Positions 16,302-25,438 of a stretch of DNA of 53,967 nucleotides are shown here, piece after piece (the first letter of the stretch is position 1; each line of letters opens with the position of its first letter). The notes below the pieces were generated by a model. That model was given only the letters and a program-made list of their open reading frames with translations. It was not told the origin of the DNA and ran no database searches. Source of the DNA: Muribaculaceae bacterium (GTDB lineage: Bacteria; Bacteroidota; Bacteroidia; Bacteroidales; Muribaculaceae); the NCBI GenBank assembly GCA_029060625.1, contig JAIDTO010000033.1, positions 1 through 53,967 on the forward strand, read 5' to 3'. The position numbers were made by a program, and so were the translations under genes.

Positions 16302-18443
16302 TTATTCGCCACCTTCAAACTTATAGCTCGTGTTGACAAGCTTGTTGGCGCCACGAAGCATCTGATCCAAGTTGGGGTTGACGAGCTGGAAATACTGCTG
16401 CTCGTAGTTAGACTCATTATAAGGCATATCAGCCTTTGAAGAGCCATTGACAACGAATGCATATACGCCATCTTCACCAGGAACGACAACGAGTTTCTTA
16501 TCAGCTTTTGCACCGGCAATCTGACCGAGCACCTTTGGGTCGTTGACACCCATGCCACGGCCCATGCGGAACTGCTCAAGCTGACGTGGCTCTACGCCCA
16601 TGGCCTTGGAAACAGCCTCGAGAGTCTTGCCACCCTTCTGATATTCAGCCACGAGATCCTTGCCTGCTTTCTGGCGACGAACCTTGTTGGTGAGATAATT
16701 CTTTACATCAGAGTTTGCAGCGGGAACATAATCATCATACTGAGCGTCGACAGCCACTGCATAGAGCATCGGAGCAGAAGCATCTTTTGACTCATAAATG
16801 CGGCTTACCTGACCGGGCTTACCATCGATCATTGCCCAACGCACCACCTGGCGGCTATCAGGGAAGAACTGGTTGTAGCCGGCCATGCGGGGAACCGCAG
16901 GAGTAGACTGAGTGAACTGGAATGTCTGTACATTGTAGCCAGCCTCGGCAGCATTCTTGCTGAAGAGCTCAGCAGTGCTGTTCTTCTCAAGATATTTCTC
17001 AAACTTGGCGATTTCGTCGTCGACAGTCTTTGCAGAAGGATTAAGCTGGTAGTTGTATTCTTCAAACTCCACCACTTCAACAGGAGCGTTCTGCTTCACA
17101 ACCTTTGCGAGCACAGCACCCTGCGGAGAGTTCATGATAGCCACATACTTTCCGGCAGCTTGACGCAGAGAGTCGAGCTGAGAAGAAGCGAGCGCACCGG
17201 TGGGACCATCCTGAGCGAAAAGAGGAATCCACTGCTCTTTCTGAGCAAAGACACTGTCGGCAGAGAACTCCTTGTTGATGCTATCGAGGGGAAGACCTGC
17301 ATTGAGGCGTGCAGCCACCTTGGCAGGAAGAGCTTCACCTGCAACTTGAACGAGGTTGATCTGGATAGAGTCAACTTCATAGCTGCGCTTGCCCATCTTG
17401 ACGATTTCAAAACCTCTGAGATTTTCAGTCACCATGCTGACTTCGCCAGCCTTAGCGCTGCTGACAAAATTCTTGACAGGACCATTGCGGAGGTCGGAAG
17501 CACGGACATTGCTACGGGTCATCACCACGCCTTCCTTCTTAATATTGGCAGGAAGACCGGTTGATGCGGAATCATTCAGGGCCTTGAGAGTATTCTGAGC
17601 GAGAGCCTTGGCAGCTGCGCGGTCGGCATCAGAGGCAGCAATGTTGATGGCAATGAAAGAAACCTCTTTTGTAGGCTCTTGAACCTCAAACATAGATTTC
17701 TCCTCGCTGTATGCTGCATTTACTTCAGAATCAGAAACGGGATATTTCTTTTCATCGATGGCACCATAGGGACGATATGCGAGCGACACATTATTTGTGG
17801 CTACGTAATCGTTGTAGAGAGCCTTCTTATCAAGGTCGTTGGCCTTGACAGTACCAATCACGAGCTGCTGATATTTCTGGCGCTTGATGAGCTGCTTAGT
17901 CTCTTCCTCCATAGCCACCCATGCATTCTGGAAAGGCTTAGCCTGCTGCTCCGACATACCGTTGCGGCCGGGATTGAAGATCACCTCATAAGCTTGAGCC
18001 GGAGTCTGGACACTGAAGCCGGAAGCGTTGAGTTGCTGGATGATGTTGGACATAGCCTCGCGATTGATTGGATTGTCAAGCACGAAGAATCGGAGTTGCT
18101 CAGGGCTTGACTCGATTCCAGCATTCTTCACTGCATCGTCGAGCAGACGCTCTCCGACAAGCTGCTCGACAGCCATCTGTCCAAGCATCTGCACGTCGAA
18201 ATTAGCATACTGCTGGGGATTTGTCTGCTTCAGCTGCTCAAGCTGACGATTGAGTTCCTCACGCTTACGCTGATATTCGGTATAGTCGATTTTCTTGCCG
18301 CCGATCTTTGCCACTGTAGTGTGGTCGCCAAAGAGGTTGCGGCTGTTAGTGAGCGCGTCACCCACAATGAAAGCGAGAAGCGCCAAGCCGATGATTACAA
18401 TCAGCATGACTGATTTGCTTCTGATTTTCTCTAATGTTGCCAT
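16302..18443 (-). CDS. PpiD/SurA-type periplasmic peptidyl-prolyl isomerase
   Basis: Membrane-anchored periplasmic foldase of 713 aa from ATG 18443; 19 upstream codons in frame are discarded because the signal anchor (MATLEKIRSKSVMLIVIIGL) begins here. After the anchor comes a SurA-N-like helical region with KRKREELNRQLEQLKQ. Central and C-terminal regions resemble parvulin-type PPIase units (for example KEVSFIAINIAAS and GEVSMVTENLRGFEIVKM). The role is assisting folding of outer-membrane and secreted proteins. Isomerase activity is uncertain, because parvulin active-site residues in this family are often lost. It has its own promoter and terminator. Confidence 0.88.
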   Translation of the reverse strand: MATLEKIRSKSVMLIVIIGLALLAFIVGDALTNSRNLFGDHTTVAKIGGKKIDYTEYQRKREELNRQLEQLKQTNPQQYANFDVQMLGQMAVEQLVGERLLDDAVKNAGIESSPEQLRFFVLDNPINREAMSNIIQQLNASGFSVQTPAQAYEVIFNPGRNGMSEQQAKPFQNAWVAMEEETKQLIKRQKYQQLVIGTVKANDLDKKALYNDYVATNNVSLAYRPYGAIDEKKYPVSDSEVNAAYSEEKSMFEVQEPTKEVSFIAINIAASDADRAAAKALAQNTLKALNDSASTGLPANIKKEGVVMTRSNVRASDLRNGPVKNFVSSAKAGEVSMVTENLRGFEIVKMGKRSYEVDSIQINLVQVAGEALPAKVAARLNAGLPLDSINKEFSADSVFAQKEQWIPLFAQDGPTGALASSQLDSLRQAAGKYVAIMNSPQGAVLAKVVKQNAPVEVVEFEEYNYQLNPSAKTVDDEIAKFEKYLEKNSTAELFSKNAAEAGYNVQTFQFTQSTPAVPRMAGYNQFFPDSRQVVRWAMIDGKPGQVSRIYESKDASAPMLYAVAVDAQYDDYVPAANSDVKNYLTNKVRRQKAGKDLVAEYQKGGKTLEAVSKAMGVEPRQLEQFRMGRGMGVNDPKVLGQIAGAKADKKLVVVPGEDGVYAFVVNGSSKADMPYNESNYEQQYFQLVNPNLDQMLRGANKLVNTSYKFEGGE

Positions 18444-18542
18444 TCTGAAATTATACTGTAAGTAGTTGATTAATACAAAACAAACACCTCCGGACAACAA
18501 AATCCGGAAGCCATCGGCTCAGTGAAGTGCCGATTTATCGTG

Positions 18543-18574
18543 CAAAGTTAGGAAAAAAAACGCTGATTTGCAAA
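18543..18574 (-). promoter_or_regulatory. Promoter of the PpiD-like gene
   Basis: TTTG (18574-18571), exactly 20 nt, TAACTTTG (18550-18543) on the minus strand. Confidence 0.8.
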
Positions 18575-18603
18575 TGAATTTGACCTAAAAGTTTAAAAGT
18601 TTG

Positions 18604-18667
18604 ATGGCGTTAAGGTCTATAAGGTCTTTAAAGTCTTTAAGGTCCTTAAAGTTTTTAAAGTCTTACG
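18604..18667. repeat. TTTAAGGTC short-period repeat in the divergent gap
   Basis: The 344-bp gap 18444-18787 between the divergent PpiD-like and TolC genes holds a promoter, this run of roughly 9-10 bp units (AAGGTCTTTA, AAAGTCTTTA) and a pair of palindromes next to tolC. Confidence 0.75.
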
Positions 18668-18701
18668 GTAGTTAAGCGGTTCATAGAGTTGGAAGAATTA
18701 T

Positions 18702-18739
18702 TCAACTTTTCGGGAAGTTGATTGTATTACTTATACAAT
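18702..18739. promoter_or_regulatory. Double palindrome, candidate operator of the efflux operon
   Basis: Two inverted repeats share one base: TCAACTT-ttcggg-AAGTTGA (18702-18721) and ATTGTAT-tactt-ATACAAT (18721-18739). They end 48 bp before the TolC start. No typical TAnnTTTG box is visible, and no regulator gene is adjacent. A repressor binding site is a reasonable but unproven reading. Confidence 0.5.
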
Positions 18740-18787
18740 AATATTTATTAAAAACACAAAAGATTCTTAAACTATATTATAACGGCT

Positions 18788-20227
18788 ATGAAAAAGATAC
18801 TTCTAAGCATATTTGCCACAGCTGCAGCATCGACCGCCTTGGCACAGGGGGCCGTCAGCCTTGACAGCTGCCGCCATATGGCCCTACACAACAACAAGGC
18901 CATACGCATAGCAGAAGAGAATATAAGAGGGGCCGGATACTTGCGTGATGCGGCAAAAGCAGCCTATCTTCCCGGCATCGACTTTTCCGGAGGCTACGTG
19001 CACAACCAAAACCAGATAGCCCTCTTAGGAGAAGATGCGAAACTCCCCACCATGAGTTTCGACCCCAAGACAATGAAGTATGAATACAACCTGGTGACAG
19101 GAGCTGACGGAAAGCCCGTAATGAATCCGGCCACGGGACAGCCCATCCCAAGCGAAGTGGCTGTGATTCCAAAAGAAGCAATGAAATATGACACACGCAA
19201 CGTCTTCTTCGGAGCCTTCACACTTACCCAACCGGTATATCTCGGCGGATCAATCCGCGCCCTCAACCAGATAGCCAAGCATGGTGAAAGCATCGCGCGC
19301 TCACTTAAAGACCAAGCGGAGCAGGATGTGCTCTTAAGTGTGGATGAGGCTTATTGGCAGGTGGTGTCGCTCGTAGAGAAAAGGAATCTTGCACAAAGTT
19401 TTGTAAATCTCGTAGACTCGCTGCGCCAAAGCGTGATCGATATGAAAGATGAGGGAGTAGCCACCCGATCAGATGTGCTGAACGTGGAAGTAAAATACAA
19501 CGAAGCGTGCATAATGCTTACGAAAGTAGACAATGGTCTTTCGCTATCGAGGATGGCTCTTGCCCAAATATGCGGTCTGCCAGTAAACACCTCAATGACC
19601 CTCAGCGATGAAGCTTCAGAAAACTTGGAGGCAGACATGACGATGCCAAACACCAATATGCAAGATGTCTACGCCCATCGAGCCGACCTTGACGTGCTGC
19701 GCAAGGGTATTGACCTTATGAAGAGCAAGGAGAACCTGTCGCTCTCGTCGATGCTTCCAAAAGTGGCAGCATTTGGCGCCTACTCTTTCTCCAACCCGAA
19801 TGTGATAGATGGATTTGAGAAGAAATTCGGTGGAGGTTTCTCAGTGGGTGCGATGCTTACAGTGCCTCTATGGCATTGGGGAGGCAACTACAACAAGTAT
19901 CGTGCCGCAAAATCTCAGACCGCAGCCCAGAAACTCCTACTCGAGGATATGGAAGAGAAAGTGAGCCTGCAGGTGAGCCAAGCTGAATATAGCTACAATG
20001 AGGCTTTCAAGACCTATAATATGACCCAAAACAACATGAAGAGTGCCCAGGAAAACCTGCAGAACGCACAGTATGCATTTAAAGAGGGTGTACTCACCAC
20101 CGATGATGTACTTGCAGCCCAGACAGCATGGCTAAAAGCAAAATCGGAAGTGATCGACGCGCAGATCGGTATAAGACTCTGCCATACATATCTGAGCAAA
20201 GTGACAGGAGCGCTACACGCAAATTAA
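18788..20227 (+). CDS. TolC-family outer-membrane efflux protein
   Basis: A 479-aa outer-membrane channel, first gene of the efflux operon. Signal peptide of about 19 residues ending TALAQ. Two OEP-like repeats are evident, each with long amphipathic helices: the first contains SLDSCRHMALHNNKAIRIAE, the second DVYAHRADLDVLRKGIDLMK and a C-terminal QTAWLKAKSEVIDAQIG helix. It would form the trimeric exit duct for the HlyD-type adaptor encoded next. A pair of inverted repeats lies upstream. Confidence 0.92.
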   Translation: MKKILLSIFATAAASTALAQGAVSLDSCRHMALHNNKAIRIAEENIRGAGYLRDAAKAAYLPGIDFSGGYVHNQNQIALLGEDAKLPTMSFDPKTMKYEYNLVTGADGKPVMNPATGQPIPSEVAVIPKEAMKYDTRNVFFGAFTLTQPVYLGGSIRALNQIAKHGESIARSLKDQAEQDVLLSVDEAYWQVVSLVEKRNLAQSFVNLVDSLRQSVIDMKDEGVATRSDVLNVEVKYNEACIMLTKVDNGLSLSRMALAQICGLPVNTSMTLSDEASENLEADMTMPNTNMQDVYAHRADLDVLRKGIDLMKSKENLSLSSMLPKVAAFGAYSFSNPNVIDGFEKKFGGGFSVGAMLTVPLWHWGGNYNKYRAAKSQTAAQKLLLEDMEEKVSLQVSQAEYSYNEAFKTYNMTQNNMKSAQENLQNAQYAFKEGVLTTDDVLAAQTAWLKAKSEVIDAQIGIRLCHTYLSKVTGALHAN

Positions 20228-20289
20228 TTAAGAAATGAGATTTGAAGATTAAACTAATTGAAAACAGATAATTATAAAAATATAGCCTT

Positions 20290-21321
20290 ATGGAACAGCA
20301 TACCAATTACACAAAGCCAGCGCCGGACCCGACAGAGGTGAGCGCAAAAGAGAAATCATTAATATTCACAATCGTCGTGGTGCTTCTAATCGTGGCAGCA
20401 ATGGCAGTGGTAGGATTCATATTCATCAAGCCTGCACCTGACACCATCCAGGGTATGGGTGAAGCTACAGAAGTCAGGATCTCCGGCAAACTTCCGGGAC
20501 GCGTCACCAAACTCTTTGTGGAAGAGGGACAGCGCGTGAAGGCCGGCGACACACTCGTGCATATCCACTCTTCGCTGGTGGAAGCTCGTCTTGCCCAGGC
20601 TGAGGCTATGGAGGATGCATCCAAGGCAACGAACCGGAAGGTAGATGCCGGCACGCGCAAGCAGATCATCAACTCAGCACGCGACGTGATGAACCAGGCA
20701 GCAGCAGCTACCGGAATCGCAAAGAAGACCTACGACCGTATGGAAAACCTCTTCAACAAGGGAGTGGTGAGCGAGCAGAAGCGCGACGAGGCAAAGGCTG
20801 CATATGACGCTGCAAAAGCAGGGGAAGCAGCAGCCCGCAGCCAATATGAGCTTGCTTTGGCCGGCCCTCAGGCTGAAGACAAGGCTGCTGCCGAATCGAT
20901 GGTGAAGGTGGCTCAAGGCAGTGTGAATGAAGTTGGTGCAATACTTGAAGACCAGTATCTTCTTGCTCCCGCCGACGGCGTGATCACTGTGGTGTATCCC
21001 AACGTAAGTGAGCTTGTGGCAACCGGAGCCCCGATCATGAACCTTCAGAAAGATGATGACCATGCAGTCTTCAACGTACGCGAGACTCTGCTGAAAGACG
21101 TCACTGAAGGCACCAAGATCCGCGTGAAGATCCCTGCCCTTGACAAGGAGGAAGTGATGACAGTATTCTATATCCGCGACCTTGGCACGTATGCCAACTG
21201 GCAGGCAACCAAGTCTACGGGCGACTATGATGCCCGCACCTTCCAGATCAAAGCAAAACCGGCAAAGAAAATAGAGAATTTCCGTCCCGGAATGAGCGTA
21301 GTCTATCTTGGAGTGGAATAA
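20290..21321 (+). CDS. HlyD/EmrA-type membrane-fusion protein
   Basis: Periplasmic adaptor of 343 aa. One transmembrane helix (about 25-47, IFTIVVVLLIVAAMAVVGFI) is followed by a biotinyl-lipoyl-like half (GKLPGRVTKLFVEEGQRVKAGDTL, split by the coiled coil), a helical hairpin (about 95-205), the second lipoyl half (LLAPADGVITVVYPNVSELV) and a beta-barrel domain. It would bridge the ABC-2-type permeases and the TolC channel. It follows TolC by 62 bp and is separated from the permeases by a TTAAGAG repeat. Confidence 0.92.
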   Translation: MEQHTNYTKPAPDPTEVSAKEKSLIFTIVVVLLIVAAMAVVGFIFIKPAPDTIQGMGEATEVRISGKLPGRVTKLFVEEGQRVKAGDTLVHIHSSLVEARLAQAEAMEDASKATNRKVDAGTRKQIINSARDVMNQAAAATGIAKKTYDRMENLFNKGVVSEQKRDEAKAAYDAAKAGEAAARSQYELALAGPQAEDKAAAESMVKVAQGSVNEVGAILEDQYLLAPADGVITVVYPNVSELVATGAPIMNLQKDDDHAVFNVRETLLKDVTEGTKIRVKIPALDKEEVMTVFYIRDLGTYANWQATKSTGDYDARTFQIKAKPAKKIENFRPGMSVVYLGVE

Positions 21322-21323
21322 GA

Positions 21324-21391
21324 AGAGTAAAAAGTAAAGAGTTAAGAGTTAAGAGTTAAGGGTTAAGAGTTAAGAGTAAAGGGTTAAGGGT
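21324..21391. repeat. TTAAGAG short-period repeat inside the efflux operon
   Basis: Nine or so degenerate units (AAGAGTT, AAGGGTT) directly after the HlyD stop codon, in the same strand sense as the operon. Confidence 0.8.
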
Positions 21392-21463
21392 AGGGATTAT
21401 GGGGTAAGACTTCGCCCTTACTTTGGAACAGAACTCAATACAAATAAATCAGAAAATAAAGTG

Positions 21464-22624
21464 ATGAGTGGATTCAAGCAAATATTCAGGAGGTCGGTGA
21501 TTCAGCTGACCGGGCGCCCGATCTATTGGGTCGCCATGTTTGTGCTGCCCCTCTTTCTGATGCTGATGCTTACCAACATGATGGAGTCGGGACTCCCTGA
21601 CAAGGTGCCGGCTGCCATCGTAGACAAGGATGGGACCTCCATTTCCAGGGAAATTACCCAGAACTTAGGGTCTCTGCAGATGGTAGACCTTGTAGACCAA
21701 AGCAATTCCTATACGGAGGCTCGCCATAAGATGCAGGAAGGAAAGATATTCGGATTCTTTATGATTCCGGAAAACTTCGAGCAAGATCTGCTCTCGGGTA
21801 AAGGACCAACGATCACCTTCTACACCAATATGACATATTTCGTGCCTGCATCGTTGCTGTTCAAGTCGTTTAAGACAACAGCGTTGATGTCGAAAGCCGG
21901 GATCATGCTTAATGTGGCAGAGACGGCGGGGCTATCAGCAGATGAGGTGGTGCCGATGATGCAGCCTGTGAATATAGTGAGCCGAGGGTTAGGCAACCCG
22001 GGGCTTAACTATGCGATATACCTGTGCAACTCGTTTGTGCCCTGCGTGTTCCAGCTTATGATCATGCTGATGGTATGCTTCTCATTAGGAGAGGAAATCA
22101 AATACGGCACTTCGCCAAAGCTGATGCAGATGGCAGGAGGAAATATCTATAAGGCAATAGCTGCCAAGATTTTGCCGCAGACCATAGGCTGGTGGGTGAT
22201 GATACTGTTCATGCAGTCGTGGCTCTACTTCTGGCAGGGATATCCAATGCACGGGAGCTGGTGGTGGTTTACGGTATCAGAACTGATGTATGTAGTGGCA
22301 TGCCAGGCAATGGCGGTGTTCTTCTTTGGAGTGCTTCCGAACCTGAGGTTTAGCCTTTCAGTTTGCTCCCTGTTAGGCATACTCTCCTTCTCATTGGCAG
22401 CGTTCTCCTTCCCGGTGGAAAGCATGTATGGCGGAATAGCAATCTTCAGCTACGTGATGCCTATACGCTATAACTTCCTTATCTATATCGACCAGGCACT
22501 GAACGGCATCGACATATGGTATTCACGCTGGTGGTATGTGGCATATATAGTGTTCATGCTGTTGCCCTTGACATTGATGTGGAGGATAAAGAAGGAGTTT
22601 GAGAAGCCGGTTTACATACCGTAA
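21464..22624 (+). CDS. ABC-2-type transporter permease (YhhJ-like), first copy
   Basis: A 386-aa permease from ATG 21464 (a GTG one codon earlier is possible). N-terminal helix (about 20-40), a large periplasmic domain (about 45-170: VPAAIVDKDGTSISREIT and later KGPTITFYTNMTYFVPASLL), then five C-terminal helices with the ABC-2 signature region around IKYGTSPKLMQMAGGN. It pairs with the next gene, which has the same architecture. No ATP-binding subunit is encoded in the operon. Confidence 0.88.
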   Translation: MSGFKQIFRRSVIQLTGRPIYWVAMFVLPLFLMLMLTNMMESGLPDKVPAAIVDKDGTSISREITQNLGSLQMVDLVDQSNSYTEARHKMQEGKIFGFFMIPENFEQDLLSGKGPTITFYTNMTYFVPASLLFKSFKTTALMSKAGIMLNVAETAGLSADEVVPMMQPVNIVSRGLGNPGLNYAIYLCNSFVPCVFQLMIMLMVCFSLGEEIKYGTSPKLMQMAGGNIYKAIAAKILPQTIGWWVMILFMQSWLYFWQGYPMHGSWWWFTVSELMYVVACQAMAVFFFGVLPNLRFSLSVCSLLGILSFSLAAFSFPVESMYGGIAIFSYVMPIRYNFLIYIDQALNGIDIWYSRWWYVAYIVFMLLPLTLMWRIKKEFEKPVYIP

Positions 22625-22657
22625 TAATTGGGATTTGAGAATTCAAGATACGCGAGC

Positions 22658-22678
22658 GGACGCACGGGCCGTGCGTCC
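22658..22678. repeat. Dispersed palindrome, GGACGCACG family, copy 2
   Basis: The same 9-bp stem as at 6306 (GGACGCACG/CGTGCGTCC, loop GGC), again followed by CTACC. Here it is between two co-directional permease genes. Confidence 0.8.
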
Positions 22679-22701
22679 CTACCATATTAAATATAAACAT
22701 A

Positions 22702-23895
22702 ATGGGAATATTTATCAAATCATATATAAAGGAGATGAAGCTGATCTCGCATGATATCGGCATCATACTCTTCCTGGCATTCCTTCCGCTCGCCTACCCT
22801 ATCATCTACTCGCTGATCTATAATCCGGAGCAGGTGAGAGATGTGAGGATGGTGGTGGTGGACCATGACCGGTCGGCTCTGTCGCGCGAGCTTGTGCGCA
22901 ATCTTGATGCAACGCAGGAGATCCGGATCATTGGCTATGCTGCCGACCTTGGAGAAGGGAAGCATGCCATGAACAGCCATAAGTGTTATGGCATCCTTGA
23001 GATCCCGGAGGGATTCGAGAGGAAAGTAGGACGAGGGGAGTCCTCCCCTGCCGTGCTCTACTCTGAGATGAGCCTTCTCTTACGCTACCGTGGCTTTCTT
23101 GTGGCGACGACAAATGTGGCGCAGGCTATGGGGAGTGAAATCATGACGGAGAAGCTGAGCGAGAGTGCTCCTATGGCGGAAACCTTGATAACGGGAGATC
23201 CGTTAGGTGTGCAGAATGTGGCGATGGGTAATCTTGAGTCAGGTTTTGACTCGTTTATCATGCCGGGTGTGCTTGTGCTGATTCTCCAGCAGTGTCTGGT
23301 GCTTGCTGTGGGAATGACCGGAGGAGCCAAGAGAGAGAAGCCGTGGCAGTTTGCAGATATCGACAGGGCTACAGCGGGAGGCACATTCAAGTCTATTGCA
23401 GGTGGGGCACTTGCGTATCTGACTGTGATTATCGTGCCGTGTATCTATATGCTGCATTATGTGCCGATGATGTTCCGGTTCCCGATGGCGGGAAATCCGT
23501 GGGAGATCCAGTTGTTTATCCTTCCGATGGTGATTGGATCGATTGCATTGGGCATGATATTCCAGGCGGCATGCCGTGAGAGGGAGTCGGTGTTTGTGCT
23601 GTGGGTAGTGACCTCGGTGGCGTTCCTGTTCCTGTCAGGCCTGACATGGCCGAGATATGCCATGGCACCGTTCTGGAAAGGGCTCTCCGACCTTGTTCCG
23701 GCTACGTTTGGAGTTGAGGGATTTATCCGCATGAATACGAATGGGGCAACTTTAGCGCAAGTGAGCGGCGATTATATCGCGCTTTGGATTCAGGCAGTCG
23801 GGTATTCGATTATCGCATTCCTTGTGCAACGGTTCTATGTGATGCCGTTGCGCATCAAGGCTCTGAAGGACCCGGGGAGGGTGGCGATACCTTGA
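22702..23895 (+). CDS. ABC-2-type transporter permease, second copy
   Basis: A 397-aa paralogue of the preceding permease: N-terminal helix (about 18-37), periplasmic domain starting VRDVRMVVVDHDRSALSREL, then C-terminal helices with GGAKREKPWQFADIDRATAG in the conserved cytoplasmic loop position. The two subunits probably form the heterodimeric membrane part of a TolC-coupled exporter. A clear terminator follows, ending the operon. Confidence 0.88.
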   Translation: MGIFIKSYIKEMKLISHDIGIILFLAFLPLAYPIIYSLIYNPEQVRDVRMVVVDHDRSALSRELVRNLDATQEIRIIGYAADLGEGKHAMNSHKCYGILEIPEGFERKVGRGESSPAVLYSEMSLLLRYRGFLVATTNVAQAMGSEIMTEKLSESAPMAETLITGDPLGVQNVAMGNLESGFDSFIMPGVLVLILQQCLVLAVGMTGGAKREKPWQFADIDRATAGGTFKSIAGGALAYLTVIIVPCIYMLHYVPMMFRFPMAGNPWEIQLFILPMVIGSIALGMIFQAACRERESVFVLWVVTSVAFLFLSGLTWPRYAMAPFWKGLSDLVPATFGVEGFIRMNTNGATLAQVSGDYIALWIQAVGYSIIAFLVQRFYVMPLRIKALKDPGRVAIP

Positions 23896-23897
23896 TT

Positions 23898-23917
23898 AAT
23901 GCATAATGCATAATTAT
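23898..23917. repeat. ATAATGCATAATT repeat, copy 1
   Basis: TTAATGCATAATGCATAATT immediately after the permease stop codon. The same unit occurs at 39801 and 43360. Confidence 0.7.
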
Positions 23918-23933
23918 CTGTCGCTATATAAAG

Positions 23934-23965
23934 AGCGGATCGGCTGTAGGGCTGATCCGCTTTTT
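23934..23965 (+). terminator. Terminator of the efflux operon
   Basis: AGCGGATCGGC pairs with GCTGATCCGCT (one G-U) around TGTAGG, followed by TTTTTAT. It lies in the gap between the convergent permease and rpoN genes. Confidence 0.88.
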
Positions 23966-24010
23966 ATATTGACGGAGTATAATAATGTTATTGGGACTCT
24001 GTTAGAGGCT

Positions 24011-24038
24011 GGGGACGCGCACGGAGTGCGCTTACTAC
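24011..24038. repeat. GGGGACGC-GCAC-GGA-GTGC palindrome, copy 1
   Basis: GGGGAC followed by the stem GCGCAC/GTGCGC around GGA and then TTACTACT. A near-identical element is at 28625. It lies next to the rpoN stop codon. Confidence 0.7.
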
Positions 24039-24039
24039 T

Positions 24040-25434
24040 CTAGATTTGCTTGCGGAGGCGAGCGGGAGGGATGGAGAGGCGATCGCGGTATTTAGCTACC
24101 GTGCGGCGTGAGATATTTATGCCGTCGTCGGTCAGGAGCTGGGTGATTTTTTCGTCGCTGAGGGGATGCTTTTTGTCTTCGGCATCGACTACACGGCGGA
24201 TCTCTGCCTCTATCTTGCGGTTGGTGAGGGCATCTGTGTCTTCCTCTCCAGCGTTGTTGCCGACGGTGTCGCTGAAGAAGAAGCGTAGGGGAAGGATTCC
24301 CCACGGGAGGGCGGCGTATTTATTGGCGGTGCATCGCGAGATCACTGAGGCATCCTGACCCGTCAGTTTCTCTATGTCCTTGATCATCATAGGGCGAAGA
24401 CGATATATGTCTTCTGTATCGAAATACTCACGCTGAAGCTTTACGATAGCTGTGACCACCGACATCATGGCCTGCTGACGCAACTGAAGGGTACGGATAA
24501 AGTCACGGGCATCGTTGTAGCGGTTGAGAATGAAGTCGCGGTCGGCGTTGTCTTTCAGTTTCTCCATCCTCTTCTTCATGTCGGTCTCTGCCTGCGAGAA
24601 AGTCTCGCTAATGCGGAGCTCGGGGATGCGATTGTTGAGTGTTATTACCGGTTCTTCGCCTGAAGTGTCAATGATTACGTCGGGTATGATTGTATTGGTT
24701 GCGGCCGATGCAGAGTCGATGGAGGCTCCCGGCTTGGGGTTAAGGGTACGGATAAGGTCGATGGCGGCATTGACTCGTTCCTGCGAAATCCTGAGACGTG
24801 AAACGAGAAGGTGGGTATGGAGCATAGAGAAGGCTTCATACTGCTCGTTGAGGATGCGCAGAGCATCGTCGCGTGTCTGTGAAGGAGGAAGATATTCGAG
24901 CTGCATGGAGAGGCAGTCTGCGAGTGAGACAGCCCCTACCCCATGGGGCTCGAGGGTACGCACAGCTGCCAGCCCACGGTCCATTACCGACTGAGGGAGA
25001 TCAACGCCTTCAGAGAAAGCGAGGTCGTTGACCAAATAAGCCGGGTCGCGCTGCAGCCGACCGTTTGAATCCAAGTTGCCGACAATGAAGCGTGCAGCGG
25101 TGAGCACGTCGGGGTCGAGGTGGAGTTGTCCGAGCTGTGAGAGCAAGGAATCGTAGAGCGAGGGAGCTGAGTCAGCCATGGGCATCTCTGAGAAGTCAGT
25201 GGAGAGTGGAGAGTGGAGAGTGGAGAGTGGAGTGCGCATGGCGGAGGGGTCGGAGTCGTGGAGAGTATCGGCATCGACGGCTTCGAGGGCGGGGTTGGCT
25301 TCCATCTCGCGCTCGACTTCCTCGTCGAGCTCGGGTGCAGTCATCTCCAGCATCTTCACGAAGCGAAGCTGCTGCTGAGTGAGGCGCTGGGTGAGGCGCT
25401 GCTCGATGGCGATGTTCTGACGGCTCTTTTCCAT
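24040..25434 (-). CDS. rpoN: RNA polymerase sigma-54 factor
   Basis: Alternative sigma factor, 464 aa, for transcription dependent on enhancer-binding ATPases. Region I is Gln/Leu-rich (RLTQRLTQQQLRFVKMLEM). A linker (about 50-95) precedes the core-binding domain, and the C-terminal RpoN box is ISRRTVAKYRDRLSIP near residue 445. The linker contains TPLSTLHSPLST (68-79), encoded by a GGAGAGT tandem repeat and probably dispensable. A perfect promoter ends only 4 nt before the ATG, so the mRNA is probably leaderless or nearly so. No enhancer-binding activator gene was seen in the window. Confidence 0.95.
   Translation of the reverse strand: MEKSRQNIAIEQRLTQRLTQQQLRFVKMLEMTAPELDEEVEREMEANPALEAVDADTLHDSDPSAMRTPLSTLHSPLSTDFSEMPMADSAPSLYDSLLSQLGQLHLDPDVLTAARFIVGNLDSNGRLQRDPAYLVNDLAFSEGVDLPQSVMDRGLAAVRTLEPHGVGAVSLADCLSMQLEYLPPSQTRDDALRILNEQYEAFSMLHTHLLVSRLRISQERVNAAIDLIRTLNPKPGASIDSASAATNTIIPDVIIDTSGEEPVITLNNRIPELRISETFSQAETDMKKRMEKLKDNADRDFILNRYNDARDFIRTLQLRQQAMMSVVTAIVKLQREYFDTEDIYRLRPMMIKDIEKLTGQDASVISRCTANKYAALPWGILPLRFFFSDTVGNNAGEEDTDALTNRKIEAEIRRVVDAEDKKHPLSDEKITQLLTDDGINISRRTVAKYRDRLSIPPARLRKQI
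25197..25233. repeat. GGAGAGT tandem repeat inside rpoN
   Basis: Five near-perfect GTGGAGA units lie within the rpoN frame and encode an S/T/P/L/H stretch in the linker. The unit matches the repeat at the 3' end of the PAP2 gene (10203-10245). Confidence 0.85.
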
Positions 25435-25438
25435 ACTG

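Noticed and set aside
21464-23895. Assignment of the two permeases to a specific drug or sugar
   Set aside because: Nothing in the sequence identifies the substrate.
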